64,000 nt of DNA from Aromatoleum anaerobium (GCF_012910705.2 NZ_WTVG02000032.1:38618-102617), one strand, 5' to 3'; numbered from the stretch's first letter, positions 25,381 through 35,135 are shown. Numbers and translations: made by a program. The notes: generated from the sequence alone by a model not told the origin.

Positions 25381-27105
25381 ATGATTAAATCGCTCGCGAC
25401 ATTGTTGCGCTCCCCCGCGCTCGCGGGCCTCGACCGTCGCTCGCTGGTGACCGTGGCTGTCGCCAGCATCGCCATCAACCTGCTCATCTTCGCCTTGCCG
25501 CTCTATTCGCTCCAGGTGTATGACCGGGTGCTGACCTCGCGCAGCCTCGATACCTTGTGGCTGCTGACCCTGATCGTCGCCGTCGCCCTGTCGCTGTCGG
25601 CGCTGATCGATACCCTTCGCGCCCGCATGCTGCTGCGGGTGGGGAATGCCTACGCGCTGGCGCTGGGGCCGCGCCTGATGGATGCGTCGATTGCCCATTC
25701 GGCGCGCCTGGCCGAACCCTCGGCGCAGGCGCTGCGCGACCTGCACACGGTGCGCTCGTTCGTGACCGGAGCGCAGGGCCTGGTGAGCCTGATCGACGCA
25801 CCGCTGGTCCCGGTCTTCCTGGTCGGCGTGTATGCGATGCACGCGGGGTTGGGCAGCGTGATGCTGGCGGGCATGGTGAGCCTCGTCGCGCTCGCGCTGG
25901 CCACCGACGGCCTGACCGGCAAGTTGCTGCGCGCGGCCGGCGAGGCCGGTATCGATGCTCAGCGCCGCGTCGAAGGTGTGATGCAGAATGCCGAGGTCGT
26001 CGAGGCGATGGGGATGCGCGCCGCGATGCGGGCCTCCTGGCAGGTCGCCCAGACCGAGTCGATGAGCCTGGCGAGCGCGGCGGCCGAGCGGGCTGCGCAT
26101 CTGTCCGGGCTGGTGAAGGCGGTGCGCCTGCTGCTCAACCTGCTGCTTGCCGCCGCCGGTGCGTGGTACGTGATCCACGACGAAATCACCATCGGCGTCA
26201 TGGTCGCCGCCAGCATCCTGGCGGCGCGCGGCCTGGCACCGCTGGAGGCGATGATCGGCGCCTGGAAAGGCCTCGTATCGACGCGTGCCGCGATCGATCG
26301 CATCAATACCGCACTGGAGCACTTTCCCCGCACTGAATCGGCGATGTCGCTGCCCGTGCCGTGCGGCCGGCTCAGTGTCGAACGCCTGGTATATGCGCCG
26401 CCGGGGGCCGGTCAGCCGACGATCAAGGGAGTCAGCTTCAATCTCGAACCGGGCTGCTGGCTGGGGCTGATCGGCCCGTCCGCGGCCGGCAAGTCCACGT
26501 TGGCCAAGCTCATCTGCGGCGTCTGGCAGCCCGTGTCCGGTTCGGTACGCCTCGACGGTGCCGACGTGTTCGCCTGGAACCGGGCGGAGTTCGGCCGGCA
26601 CTGCGGTTACCTGCCGCAGGACGTCGAACTTTTCGCCGGGTCGATTCGCGACAACATTGCGCGTTTCGGCCCGGCAGAGGATGCCGAAGTGGTCGCAGCA
26701 GCGCAGATGGCCGGCTGCCATCACATGATTCTTCGCTTTGCCAATGGCTACGACACACAGCTCGGCAGCAGCGGGGCGGCGCTGTCGGGCGGGCAGCGCC
26801 AGCGCATCGGGCTGGCGCGCGCGCTTTTCCGGCAGCCGCGGCTGATCGTTCTCGACGAGCCCAACGCGAGCCTCGACCACGAAGGCGAGACGGCCTTGCT
26901 GCAGGCGGTCGGCCGGGCGCGCGATGATGGCGCCACGATCGTCATGATCAGCCATCGTCCCTCGGTGCTGGCCCGTGCCGACATGCTGGCGGTGCTGGCG
27001 GACGGACAAGTGCAGCAGTTCGGGCCGCGCGAGGAGGTACTTGCACGTCTGCAGCCGGCGGTCCCGGCACGGCCAGTCGCTGGGGTCCGACGTGTCGGCG
27101 TTTGA
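25381..27105 (+). CDS. Type I secretion ABC transporter (PrtD family permease/ATPase)
   Basis: 574 residues. An N-terminal six-helix membrane domain (SLVTVAVASIAINLLIFALPLYSLQVYDRVL is the hallmark first helix) lacks the C39 or C39-like domain of HlyB, so it belongs to the PrtD/LipB class that exports RTX proteases and lipases. The ATPase has Walker A GPSAAGKST near residue 365, Q-loop YLPQDVELF, signature LSGGQRQRIGLARAL and Walker B LIVLDEP. It forms the inner-membrane motor with the HlyD protein that follows, with which it overlaps by 14 bp. Confidence 0.92.
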   Translation: MIKSLATLLRSPALAGLDRRSLVTVAVASIAINLLIFALPLYSLQVYDRVLTSRSLDTLWLLTLIVAVALSLSALIDTLRARMLLRVGNAYALALGPRLMDASIAHSARLAEPSAQALRDLHTVRSFVTGAQGLVSLIDAPLVPVFLVGVYAMHAGLGSVMLAGMVSLVALALATDGLTGKLLRAAGEAGIDAQRRVEGVMQNAEVVEAMGMRAAMRASWQVAQTESMSLASAAAERAAHLSGLVKAVRLLLNLLLAAAGAWYVIHDEITIGVMVAASILAARGLAPLEAMIGAWKGLVSTRAAIDRINTALEHFPRTESAMSLPVPCGRLSVERLVYAPPGAGQPTIKGVSFNLEPGCWLGLIGPSAAGKSTLAKLICGVWQPVSGSVRLDGADVFAWNRAEFGRHCGYLPQDVELFAGSIRDNIARFGPAEDAEVVAAAQMAGCHHMILRFANGYDTQLGSSGAALSGGQRQRIGLARALFRQPRLIVLDEPNASLDHEGETALLQAVGRARDDGATIVMISHRPSVLARADMLAVLADGQVQQFGPREEVLARLQPAVPARPVAGVRRVGV

Positions 27106-28396
27106 CCGCGCGAACGGGGGAAGGCCCGTCGTTCCGACCGATACCCGCTTCGATACGCGCGCTTTCTACGCGGTCGCGGTGTGTTTCTTCGGGTTTTTGC
27201 TGCTGTGGGGTGTCTTCGCCGAACTCGATTCCGGCGCCATTGCCGACGGCGAGGTGATTCCGGCGGGGCGGGTGAAGACCGTTCAGCATCTGGAGGGTGG
27301 CATCATCCAGGCGATCCTGGTGCGCGAAGGGGAATCCGTCAGTGCGGGCACGGAACTGTTGCGGCTCGAGGACACCGAGGCACGCGCCCAGCTCACTATC
27401 GCGGAAACCGATCGTGCTGCGCAGGAGGCCCTGGTGCAGCGACTGGAGGCCGAGCGTGACGGTCGTCCCTACCGTCCTGCCCCCGAGGTGGCGGCTTCGC
27501 CGAGCGTGATGGCGCAGGTGCGCCTGTTCGAATCGCGCCAGGACGCGCTGAGAAAGGAAGAGGCCGGCCTGAACGTGCGCCTCGCCGGTATCCGCCGCGA
27601 ACTGCAGAGCTGGGAAGGCAAGGGCGCTGCGCTGGTCGAGCTGCAGACGAATGCCGCAGAGGAGAGCCGGCTGAACCAGCGGCTGTTCGAGAAGAACTTC
27701 ATCTCGCGCCCGCGCCTGCTGCAGCTGCAGGGCCAGCAGGCCGAAAGTGCCGCCCGGCTCTCGGAAAACTCGGCCGAGATCGCGCGATCGCGCCAGCGCC
27801 TGGCCGACACCGAGGTGGCGATCGCGAAGCTGAAGAATGACTGGATGAGCACGCTGCTGGAAGAACTGCGCCGTGCCCAGGAGGCCGCGGCGGCTGCGCG
27901 CGAGCGGGTGACGGTGGCGCGCGACCGGCTGGCGCGCACGCGCCTCGTGGCACCGCAGGACGGTATCGTCAATGATCTGCGCTACACCACGGTCGGCGGC
28001 GTCGTGCCGCCGGGAGGTGCGGTGCTGGATGTGGTGCCGGTCGCTGAACGCCTGGTCGTGGAGGCACGTGTCCTGCCCGATGACATCGATGTTGTGCGGA
28101 CGGGGCTGGCGGCGCGGGTGCGGCTGACGGCGTACAAGGCGCGCTCGCATATCAGCCTCGTCGGTACGGTGACGCATGTATCGGGCAGTACCTTCCGCGA
28201 CGAGCACGCCCAGAGCCGCCCCTTCTACAAGGCGCGGGTCGAGATCGATGCGAAGGAACTGGACAAGGTGGAGCGCGGCCTGCTGATTCCGGGCATGCTC
28301 GCCCAGGTCGAAATCGTGGCCGGCAAGCGCAGCGCCATGCGCTACCTGTTCGACCCGATCATCGACAGCATGAACCGCGCTTTCAAGGAGAGCTGA
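27092..28396 (+). CDS. Type I secretion periplasmic adaptor (HlyD family)
   Basis: 434 residues from GTG 27092, which overlaps the ABC gene's stop by 14 bp; this start gives SAFDRANGG before the membrane helix. One transmembrane segment (FYAVAVCFFGFLLLWGVFAEL) is followed by the lipoyl half IADGEVIPAGRVKTVQHLEGGII, a long coiled coil, then RLVAPQDGIVNDL and the C-terminal beta-barrel with RGLLIPGMLAQVEI. This is the membrane-fusion protein linking the ABC transporter to an outer-membrane TolC. No tolC gene lies nearby, so an outer-membrane partner must come from elsewhere. Confidence 0.92.
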   Translation: MSAFDRANGGRPVVPTDTRFDTRAFYAVAVCFFGFLLLWGVFAELDSGAIADGEVIPAGRVKTVQHLEGGIIQAILVREGESVSAGTELLRLEDTEARAQLTIAETDRAAQEALVQRLEAERDGRPYRPAPEVAASPSVMAQVRLFESRQDALRKEEAGLNVRLAGIRRELQSWEGKGAALVELQTNAAEESRLNQRLFEKNFISRPRLLQLQGQQAESAARLSENSAEIARSRQRLADTEVAIAKLKNDWMSTLLEELRRAQEAAAAARERVTVARDRLARTRLVAPQDGIVNDLRYTTVGGVVPPGGAVLDVVPVAERLVVEARVLPDDIDVVRTGLAARVRLTAYKARSHISLVGTVTHVSGSTFRDEHAQSRPFYKARVEIDAKELDKVERGLLIPGMLAQVEIVAGKRSAMRYLFDPIIDSMNRAFKES

Positions 28397-28444
28397 CGCG
28401 CCCCACGCGCAGAGGCATTCGACGGACGGGAAAAGCTTGAGTCC

Positions 28445-28465
28445 CGCTCGCAGTGCTCGCGAGCG
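28445..28465. terminator. Hairpin between converging hlyD-like gene and 28480 gene
   Basis: CGCTCGC (28445-28451) pairs with GCGAGCG (28459-28465) with a 7-nt loop and no T-run, in the 83-bp gap between converging genes. Confidence 0.4.
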
Positions 28466-28479
28466 TTGAGGCACCCTCT

Positions 28480-28992
28480 CTATTTGTCGCGCGAGAGCGT
28501 GCGAGATCCGGCGCCGTTGTCCGGGCCGCCTTCCAGGCTGCGCGAGATGCGCTCCGACAAGGCCGGGAGCAGGGTCGCGCGCAGGTGGGCGCGCGCCTCG
28601 ACCTGCAGGCGATCGGCGAGTTTGTCGAGTTCGCGCGACAGTAGCTGCGGCAGTTCGGTGGCGAACCAGCTTTCGACTTCGCGCGAGATTGCGGTATCGA
28701 GGCTGACGAGCTGTTCGGCGAGCTCGCTGGCGGCGAGCGGGACGGACTCGGCGGCCGTCGCGGCCGCTGCAGGCCCCGGTTCGGCAAGCTCCAGCCCTTC
28801 CAGTTCGGACGGGTCGACGATATCGGTCAAGACCGGCAGTTCGTCGTCGTCGAGCGCGACGAATTCATCGGGTTTCGGAAGATCCGCGCCTTGGTGGCGG
28901 CGCAGCAGCGCATTGGCCTTGTCGAGGAGTTCGTCGGCAGCTTTCAGGTCGTCGTCCGGATCGATGCGCGGCGGCGCGCTCCAGCTGCTCAT
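28480..28992 (-). CDS. Conserved hypothetical protein coupled to holC
   Basis: 170 residues, start ATG 28990-28992 overlapping the holC stop by 4 bp. I do not recognise a family. It opens MSSWSAPPRIDPDDDLKAAD, then LLDKANALLRRHQG, an acidic middle (ALDDDELPVLTDIVDP), an Ala/Glu-rich linker, and a long amphipathic helix with REVESWFATELPQLLSRELD that could form a coiled coil. There is no signal peptide or membrane segment. Its coupling to the pol III chi subunit suggests co-expression with the replisome or simply operon membership. Confidence 0.7.
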   Translation of the reverse strand: MSSWSAPPRIDPDDDLKAADELLDKANALLRRHQGADLPKPDEFVALDDDELPVLTDIVDPSELEGLELAEPGPAAAATAAESVPLAASELAEQLVSLDTAISREVESWFATELPQLLSRELDKLADRLQVEARAHLRATLLPALSERISRSLEGGPDNGAGSRTLSRDK

Positions 28993-29426
28993 AACGCCTC
29001 CCGCCGTGCCGCGTCGAACGCCTGCAGCGGCAGTTCGCGTTGCTTGTAGTGCGTCCAGCGCGCACGTGCCGGGAGCTTCTGTGCCTCGCCCTGGCCGACG
29101 ATCTCGACGAGCATGCGAAAGCGCTCGAAATCCGGCGGGATGTCGTCGGCGAGATTGAACAGCAGCTCGGCGTGCGGCCACGCGGTCGCCCGGGTGGCGT
29201 CGCCGATGACCACCGGAGTCCGCGCCGCCAGCGGCGCGTCGACCATGACGTGGGGAACGAACATCAGCGGGTCGAAGCTCCACAGCAGCTGATCGAGCTC
29301 GCGCGCCGCAGCCGCGCCCGGTACCCGCACCGCAACGCGGCGCCCGCCCGCGTAGGCGCGGGCAGCCAGTTCGCACGCCAGCGCGAGAGGGTTCTCGGCG
29401 TTGTGGTAGAACTGCACCCGCGTCAT
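28989..29426 (-). CDS. holC: DNA polymerase III subunit chi
   Basis: 145 residues from ATG 29424-29426. The sequence MTRVQFYHNAENPLALACEL with ARAYAGGRRVAVRVP, ELDQLLWSFDPLMFVPH, then PVVIGD and ELLFNLADDIPPDFERFRMLVEIV matches HolC, which links the clamp loader (through psi) to SSB. The usual order pepA-holC is kept here, 17 bp apart; valS, which often follows, is elsewhere in the window. Confidence 0.92.
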   Translation of the reverse strand: MTRVQFYHNAENPLALACELAARAYAGGRRVAVRVPGAAAARELDQLLWSFDPLMFVPHVMVDAPLAARTPVVIGDATRATAWPHAELLFNLADDIPPDFERFRMLVEIVGQGEAQKLPARARWTHYKQRELPLQAFDAARREAL

Positions 29427-29443
29427 GACCGTCGACGCCGCGT

Positions 29444-30949
29444 TCAGCCCGGCGCCCCCTGGCTGCGGGCGATCAGGAACTCGGCGAGCAGCGGCACCGG
29501 CCGTCCCGTCGCGCCCTTGGCGTCGCCCGACACCCACGCGGTGCCGGCGATATCGAGATGCGCCCACTTGTACGCCTTCGTGAAGCGCGCGAGGAAGCAC
29601 GCCGCGGTGATCGTGCCGGCGAAGCGCCCGCCGATGTTGCCCATGTCGGCGAAATTGCTCTTCAGCAGCTCCTGGTATTCGTCCCACAACGGCAGCTGCC
29701 ACGCGCGGTCGCCGGACACGGTGCCGCAATCGAGCAACTCGCGCGCGAGCGCGTCGTCGTTGGCCAGCAGTCCGCTCGGGATCTTGCCGAGCGCGACGAC
29801 GCAGGCGCCGGTGAGCGTCGCGATGTCGACGACGCAGGCGGGCTTGAAGCGTTCGGCGTAAGTCAGCGCGTCGCACAGGATCAGCCGGCCTTCGGCGTCG
29901 GTGTTGAGGACCTCGATCGTCTGCCCGCTCATCGACGTGACGACGTCGCCCGGTTTCGTCGCCCCGCCGCCCGGCATGTTCTCGGTTGCCGGGATCAGGC
30001 CGACGACGTTGATCGGCAGCGCCATCCGCGCGATCGCCTTGAACGTACCGAGCACGCTCGCCGCGCCGCACATGTCGAACTTCATCTCGTCCATTTCGGC
30101 GCCGGGCTTCAGCGAAATGCCACCGGTATCGAAAGTGATGCCTTTGCCGACCAGCACGACCGGCTTGTCCTTCGACTTGCCGCCCTTGTAGTGCATGACG
30201 ATGAACCTGGGCGGCTGATGCGAGCCGCGCGCGACCGACAGCAGCGAGCCCATGCCGAGCTTTTCCATGTCGTCGCGGTCGAGCACTTCGACCTTGAGCT
30301 TGTACTGCTTGCCCAGCGCAACGGCGGTGTCGGCGAGATAGCTCGGCGTGCAGAAGTTGCCGGGGAGGTTGCCCAGGTCCTTCGCCAGCGCCATGCCTTC
30401 TGCAATCGCCTGGCCGCGCTGGACCGCCGCCTCCATGCTCGCCGTGATCTTCTCGCCCGTCAGCAGCACGACTTTGCCCGCGCCGCGCCGCTTCGAGTCC
30501 TTGTTCTTGTCCTTGCTCTTCGTCGCGTCGAAGCGGTACGCGCCGTCCGCGATCGCGCGGACGAGCTGCTGCAGCGCCCAGTCGATGTCGCGTCCGGGTA
30601 CGGGAGTGTCGGCGAGGCATACGGCGACATCGTTCGCCGCCCCCGAAGCGAGAGCCTTGCCGACAGCGGCGAGCGCGTCGCGCCACGCCTTGTCGCCGAA
30701 CTCGTCCCGCTTGCCGAGGCTCACGGCCAGCACGCGTTCGCAGGCGCTGCCGGGCAAGTCGTGGATCGCGAGCACCGAGCCCGCCTTGTCTTCCAGATCG
30801 CCACGGCCGAGGACCGCCGCGAATTTCCCCTTCGAAGCCTTGTCGAGGGCCGCAGCCGCGTCGCCAAGCTGTCCGTCGGCAAAGACGCCGACCACCACGC
30901 TGCCGGTCTTCAGTTTTTCCGGCGTCCCGGTCTTTATGGTAAATTCCAC
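29444..30949 (-). CDS. pepA: Cytosol aminopeptidase (leucyl aminopeptidase) PepA
   Basis: 501 residues from GTG 30947-30949, with AAAGGAG 8 nt upstream. The M17 catalytic domain carries the dinuclear metal site: VGKGITFDTGGISLKP, MKFDMCGAA and the family signature NTDAEGRLIL near residue 345, which supplies metal ligands and the active-site Arg. The N-terminal macrodomain-like part is normal length. It forms a hexamer in the cytosol and in E. coli also serves as an accessory DNA-binding protein. It is divergent from lptF. Confidence 0.95.
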   Translation of the reverse strand: MEFTIKTGTPEKLKTGSVVVGVFADGQLGDAAAALDKASKGKFAAVLGRGDLEDKAGSVLAIHDLPGSACERVLAVSLGKRDEFGDKAWRDALAAVGKALASGAANDVAVCLADTPVPGRDIDWALQQLVRAIADGAYRFDATKSKDKNKDSKRRGAGKVVLLTGEKITASMEAAVQRGQAIAEGMALAKDLGNLPGNFCTPSYLADTAVALGKQYKLKVEVLDRDDMEKLGMGSLLSVARGSHQPPRFIVMHYKGGKSKDKPVVLVGKGITFDTGGISLKPGAEMDEMKFDMCGAASVLGTFKAIARMALPINVVGLIPATENMPGGGATKPGDVVTSMSGQTIEVLNTDAEGRLILCDALTYAERFKPACVVDIATLTGACVVALGKIPSGLLANDDALARELLDCGTVSGDRAWQLPLWDEYQELLKSNFADMGNIGGRFAGTITAACFLARFTKAYKWAHLDIAGTAWVSGDAKGATGRPVPLLAEFLIARSQGAPG

Positions 30950-31058
30950 GCACAGCTCCTTTGATAGACGCGACGTTCCGATTGACGCCGATTATGGCCC
31001 GTCCCCGGCGAATGCGTCAAAAGTCACTTTCCCCAACGCATATCGAATCCTTCGCGCG

Positions 31059-32138
31059 ATGATTTTCAGCCGCGCTCTTCAGCGTGAGTTCTTCCAGTCG
31101 GCCGCCGGGGTGTTCGTGGCGCTGTTCGCCATTCTGATCACCGTGGTGCTGATTCGCCTGCTCGGCCAGGCTGCCGGCGGGCGCCTGCCGTCCGATGCGG
31201 TGCTCGCGCTGATCGGCTTCGGTTCGCTGAGCCGCTTGCCGATCGTGCTGTCGCTGACGGTTTTCATCGCGGTGCTGCTGTCGCTGTCACGCTCGTACCG
31301 CGATTCCGAGATGGTCGTCTGGTTCGCTTCCGGGCTGCCGCTGACCGCGTTCATTCGTCCCGTGCTGCGCTTTGCGTTGCCGATCGTGTTCACGATCGCG
31401 GCGGTGACATTGTTCGTCGCGCCGTGGGCGCAGCTGAAGAGCGCGCAATACCAGGCGCGGATCGATTCGCGCAACGACGCATCGCGCGTTGCGCCCGGCG
31501 TGTTCCGGGAATCGGTCGGCGCGCAGCGGGTGTTCTTCGTCGAGATGGGGGCGGGCGAGGATGGCAAGGTTCGCAACGTCTTCGTCAGCACCGAGAAGGA
31601 CGGACGGCTCGACGTCATCGTATCGGCCGAAGGGTCGCTGCGCACCGACCCGAACGGCGATCGCTTCATCGTCCTCGAGAAGGGCCGGCGCTACGAGGGC
31701 GAGCCCGGTTCGCCTGAATACCGCGTGCTGGAATTCGACCGCTACAGCGTCCTGGTCGAGGAACGCGAGGCGGCCGGTCCGGCGTCGCGCGCCAGCACCA
31801 CCCCGACGCTGGAACTGCTGGCCGACCCCACCCCCCGCAAGCTCGGCGAACTGCTCGGCCGTATCGGCATGCCGGTCGCCGCGCTGCTGCTGGCCTTGAT
31901 GGCGATCCCGTTGTCGTTTGTCAATCCTCGTGCGGGACGCGCGAACAACCTGCTGTTCGCGATCCTGACGTATCTGGTCTACAGCAATGCGATCAGCGTG
32001 TTCCAGGCCTGGGTGTCGCAGGGCCGGCTGCGGTTCGAACTGGCGGTATGGCTGCCGCACGTCGTCGTCCTCGCGGTTCTCGCGCTGATGTTCTATCGGC
32101 GGCTGGCGATTTCCCCGTTCTGGCGAGCCCGCGCATGA
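31059..32138 (+). CDS. lptF: LPS export permease LptF
   Basis: 359 residues from ATG 31059 (MIFSRALQREFFQSAAGVFV). It has the YjgP/YjgQ layout: three transmembrane helices at the N-terminus, a periplasmic beta-jellyroll (about 125-255; RVFFVEM, EGSLRTDPNGDRFIVLEKG), and three more helices from RIGMPVAALLLALMAIPLSF on. With LptG and LptB it extracts LPS from the inner membrane. The stop overlaps the lptG start by 4 bp. Confidence 0.93.
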   Translation: MIFSRALQREFFQSAAGVFVALFAILITVVLIRLLGQAAGGRLPSDAVLALIGFGSLSRLPIVLSLTVFIAVLLSLSRSYRDSEMVVWFASGLPLTAFIRPVLRFALPIVFTIAAVTLFVAPWAQLKSAQYQARIDSRNDASRVAPGVFRESVGAQRVFFVEMGAGEDGKVRNVFVSTEKDGRLDVIVSAEGSLRTDPNGDRFIVLEKGRRYEGEPGSPEYRVLEFDRYSVLVEEREAAGPASRASTTPTLELLADPTPRKLGELLGRIGMPVAALLLALMAIPLSFVNPRAGRANNLLFAILTYLVYSNAISVFQAWVSQGRLRFELAVWLPHVVVLAVLALMFYRRLAISPFWRARA

Positions 32139-33214
32139 ACCGCGTGCTGACCCGCTATCTCGCGCGGGAAATCCTCGGCGCGACGGCGATGGTGCTGCTG
32201 GCCTTCCTCGGCCTGTTCGTGTTCTTCGACTTCATCAACGAGCTCGATGTGGTCGGCAAGGACGGCTACGAACTGCACCACGCGCTGATTTTCGTCGTGA
32301 TGCTCATCCCGGGCCGGGTGTACGAGCTGCTGCCGGTGGCGGTGCTGATCGGCACGCTGTACGCGCTGACGACGCTCGCGCGCCATTCCGAAATCACCGT
32401 CATGCGAGTGTCCGGGCTGTCGACGCCAGCGATGCTGCGCGCCCTCGGCGGGATCGGCGTGATCTTCGTCGTGCTGACGTTCGTCATCGGCGAATACGTC
32501 GCGCCGCCTGCCGAGCAGGCGGCGCAGCAGTGGCGGCTGACGGCGACCCATTCGGCAGTGTCGAACCAGTTGCGCTCGGGGCTGTGGGTCAAGGACGGTC
32601 CGCGCGTCGTCAATGTGCGCACAGTGCTGCCCGATCGCAGCATGGAAAAGGTGCGGATCTACGATTTCGACGCGCAACACGCGCTGCTGTCGATCAGCGA
32701 GGCGGCCACCGGGCGTTACGACGCCGCGCAGCAGGGGTGGCGGCTCGAAGAGGTGCGGCAGACGAGATTCCTCGGCGACCGCACCGAGGTTGTCGATCTG
32801 GCGGAGCTCTCGTGGCCTTCGGACCTGACGCCGGAAGTCCTGAGCGTGCTGATGGTCGTTCCGGAACGCATGTCGGTGACGACTCTCTTCGCGTACATCA
32901 ACCACCTGCGCGAGAATCGCCAGAACGCCGACCGTTATGAAATCGCGCTGTGGAAGAAGCTCGTCTATCCGTTCGCGGCGCTCGTCATGATGGCGCTGGC
33001 GCTGCCGTTTTCCTTCACCCACGACCGCATGGGCGGCGTCAGCATGAAAGTGTTTCTCGGCGTCATGCTCGGTATCGGCTTCCACCTGCTGAATGGCCTC
33101 TTTTCGAGCCTCGGCGTGATCAACAGCTGGCAACCCGCGCTGGCGGCGCTGACGCCGAGCGCGCTGTTCCTTGCCGCCGCAGCGGGAATGCTGGTCTGGG
33201 TCGAGCGGCGCTGA
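32135..33214 (+). CDS. lptG: LPS export permease LptG
   Basis: 359 residues. The N-terminus MNRVLTRYLAREILGATAMV, the LIPGRVYELLPVAVLIGTL helix and the C-terminal helices (FAALVMMALALPFSF) match LptG; the periplasmic jellyroll lies between residues 120 and 260. It pairs with LptF in the LptB2FG transporter, and the ATGA overlap keeps the two in equal amounts. Confidence 0.93.
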   Translation: MNRVLTRYLAREILGATAMVLLAFLGLFVFFDFINELDVVGKDGYELHHALIFVVMLIPGRVYELLPVAVLIGTLYALTTLARHSEITVMRVSGLSTPAMLRALGGIGVIFVVLTFVIGEYVAPPAEQAAQQWRLTATHSAVSNQLRSGLWVKDGPRVVNVRTVLPDRSMEKVRIYDFDAQHALLSISEAATGRYDAAQQGWRLEEVRQTRFLGDRTEVVDLAELSWPSDLTPEVLSVLMVVPERMSVTTLFAYINHLRENRQNADRYEIALWKKLVYPFAALVMMALALPFSFTHDRMGGVSMKVFLGVMLGIGFHLLNGLFSSLGVINSWQPALAALTPSALFLAAAAGMLVWVERR

Positions 33215-33292
33215 CGCAACGCCGGGCGGCGGCGGAAGCCCTCGCTGGGGCGAAGTCGAGCGGTGAGGGACAGAGTGAGGTGGACAAAAAAA

Positions 33293-33312
33293 ACGGGCCC
33301 CGCAAGGCCCGT
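33293..33312 (-). terminator. Intrinsic terminator of the rpsP-rimM-trmD-rplS operon
   Basis: On the minus strand an ACGGGCC/GGCCCGT stem (33306-33312 with 33293-33299) is followed by a run of eight or so T (33285-33293), 24 bp after the rplS stop. Confidence 0.9.
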
Positions 33313-33336
33313 TTCCAGCTACCGATCGACGTCCGC

Positions 33337-33723
33337 TCAAGCTTTCTTCGCGGCCGGCGCCTTGTAGTTCAGCTTTTCCTTGATCCGTGCCGACTTGCCC
33401 GAGCGCTCGCGCAGGTAGTACAGCTTGGCGCGGCGCACGTCGCCGCGGCGCTTCACCTCGATGCTGTCGACCAGCGGCGAGTAGGTCTGGAACGTGCGTT
33501 CCACGCCTTCGCCCGAGGAGATCTTGCGGACGATGAAATTGGAGTTCAGGCCGCGATTGCGCTTCGCGATCACGACGCCTTCATAAGCCTGCAGACGTTC
33601 GCGCGTGCCTTCCTTGACTTTCACCTGAACGACCACGGTGTCACCGGGAGCGAACGCGGGGATGGTCTTGTTCTGCGTGAGGCGGACGATTTCTTCCTGT
33701 TCGAGCTGCTGAATCAGGTTCAT
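33337..33723 (-). CDS. rplS: 50S ribosomal protein L19
   Basis: 128 residues from ATG 33721-33723. [12 protein letters not shown], then [41 protein letters not shown] and [32 protein letters not shown] are diagnostic for bL19, with an Ala/Lys-rich tail. It sits at the 30S-50S interface. Last gene of the rpsP operon, 85 bp after trmD. Confidence 0.97.
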   Translation of the reverse strand: MNLIQQLEQEEIVRLTQNKTIPAFAPGDTVVVQVKVKEGTRERLQAYEGVVIAKRNRGLNSNFIVRKISSGEGVERTFQTYSPLVDSIEVKRRGDVRRAKLYYLRERSGKSARIKEKLNYKAPAAKKA

Positions 33724-33808
33724 TTGCGACTCCTGTCGTTTCAATGGCACTTGGCCTTGCGTGCAGAGCAGGCCGGAAGCCTGATGCATGCGGTTTGTAT
33801 GCGGGCCT

Positions 33809-34600
33809 TCAGGCGCTGCCGCCTTCGACCCCTTCTTGTTCGTGCCTGAATTCTTCAAGCAGCGACAATTCTTCCTTGTTCAGCTTGCGCCCCTGCAGCA
33901 GGTCGGGCCGCCGTCGCCACGTCGTGCCCAGCGCCTGCTTGAGCCGCCAGCGACGGATCGCGGCGTGATTGCCGGAGAGCAGCACCTGCGGTACACGCTC
34001 CCCTTCGTAAATCTCCGGTCTCGTGTAGTGGGGGCAGTCGAGCAGGCCATCCACAAACGAGTCCTCCTGCGCCGATTCCGCATCGTTCAGCGCCCCGGGC
34101 AGTTGGCGCACGATCGCGTCGAGCAGCACCATCGCCGGCAGTTCGCCGCCCGAAAGGACGAAATCCCCGAGCGACAGTTCTTCATCGACGCAGCGATCGA
34201 TCAGCCGTTGATCGACCCCTTCGTACCGTCCGCACAGCAACGTCAGCGCCGGCAGGGTGGTCAGTTCCACAACCTTGGCGTGATCCAGCGGCCGGCCTTG
34301 CGGCGACAGGTAGATCACGCGTCCCGCGGCCCCGAGCGCCTGCTCCTGCGCCGCTTTTGCCCTGCCGATCGCTTTCTCGAGCGGTTCGGCCAGCATCACC
34401 ATCCCCGGTCCGCCGCCATACGGGCGGTCATCCACGGTCCGGTGCGGGTCGGTGACGAAATCCCGCGGGCTGTGGAAGGCGATCTCGTAGAGGCCGCGTT
34501 CCAGCGCCCGCCGCGTGATGCCGCTCGCGGTCAGCGCCGCGAACATTTCCGGGAACAGCGTGATTACATCGAAACGCCTTGCGGCGGCCGGGGTGTTCAC
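33809..34600 (-). CDS. trmD: tRNA (guanine-N1)-methyltransferase TrmD
   Basis: 263 residues from GTG 34598-34600, 7 bp after the rimM stop; an in-frame ATG at 34633 would overlap rimM and add residues the family lacks. SPOUT knot motifs: [53 protein letters not shown] is the usual start. It makes m1G37 in tRNAs, preventing +1 frameshifts. Confidence 0.95.
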   Translation of the reverse strand: MNTPAAARRFDVITLFPEMFAALTASGITRRALERGLYEIAFHSPRDFVTDPHRTVDDRPYGGGPGMVMLAEPLEKAIGRAKAAQEQALGAAGRVIYLSPQGRPLDHAKVVELTTLPALTLLCGRYEGVDQRLIDRCVDEELSLGDFVLSGGELPAMVLLDAIVRQLPGALNDAESAQEDSFVDGLLDCPHYTRPEIYEGERVPQVLLSGNHAAIRRWRLKQALGTTWRRRPDLLQGRKLNKEELSLLEEFRHEQEGVEGGSA

Positions 34601-34607
34601 GCTGCCG

Positions 34608-35114
34608 TCACCAGTCCTTTTGCCAATCGACACGGATCGTCCGGGCTGCGAGATCCACGTCGAGCACGTAGGCAGCGACGAACGGAATGAGCCGTTCGTC
34701 GTCGCCGTCGCGCACCTGCAGTACGTCGTGCGCGCCTGTCGACATCAAGGCTTCGACCGTGCCGAGTGCTTCGCCGGCCTGGTTGACCACCGCCAGTCCG
34801 ATGAGGTCGCCCCAGTAGTATTCGTCCGCGTCGGGTTTGGGCAGCGCTTCGCGCGGCGCCCCGATGAAGCGGCCCTGAAGCGCTTCGGCCGCATTGCGAT
34901 CGTCGTGGCCGACGAAAGCTGCAACCAGGCCGGCGCCGTGCTCCTTGAAGCCCGCGAGCTTGACCGGTTGCCATGCCGATTCAGGGGCGTCGGCGTCGTC
35001 CGCGAGCCACCACTGCGGCATCTCGCCCCAGGACAGCGGATCATCCCCGAAAGGATGAACCCTGACCCATCCCTTGACGCCAAAAGGGGCGACAATGCGC
35101 CCCAGTACGATCAT
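34608..35114 (-). CDS. rimM: Ribosome maturation factor RimM
   Basis: 168 residues. [20 protein letters not shown] is the typical opening; the N-terminal RimM beta-barrel is followed by a PRC-barrel ([20 protein letters not shown], then [13 protein letters not shown]). It helps 30S head assembly through S19. It starts 21 bp after rpsP in the conserved rpsP-rimM-trmD-rplS operon. Confidence 0.95.
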   Translation of the reverse strand: MIVLGRIVAPFGVKGWVRVHPFGDDPLSWGEMPQWWLADDADAPESAWQPVKLAGFKEHGAGLVAAFVGHDDRNAAEALQGRFIGAPREALPKPDADEYYWGDLIGLAVVNQAGEALGTVEALMSTGAHDVLQVRDGDDERLIPFVAAYVLDVDLAARTIRVDWQKDW

Positions 35115-35135
35115 GTCGGCAGGCTGCCGGAACGA

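Noticed and set aside
24148..27009. 953-codon minus-strand frame over the CAP/RTX and ABC genes
   Set aside because: Runs across two genes and the hairpin between them; shadow composition.
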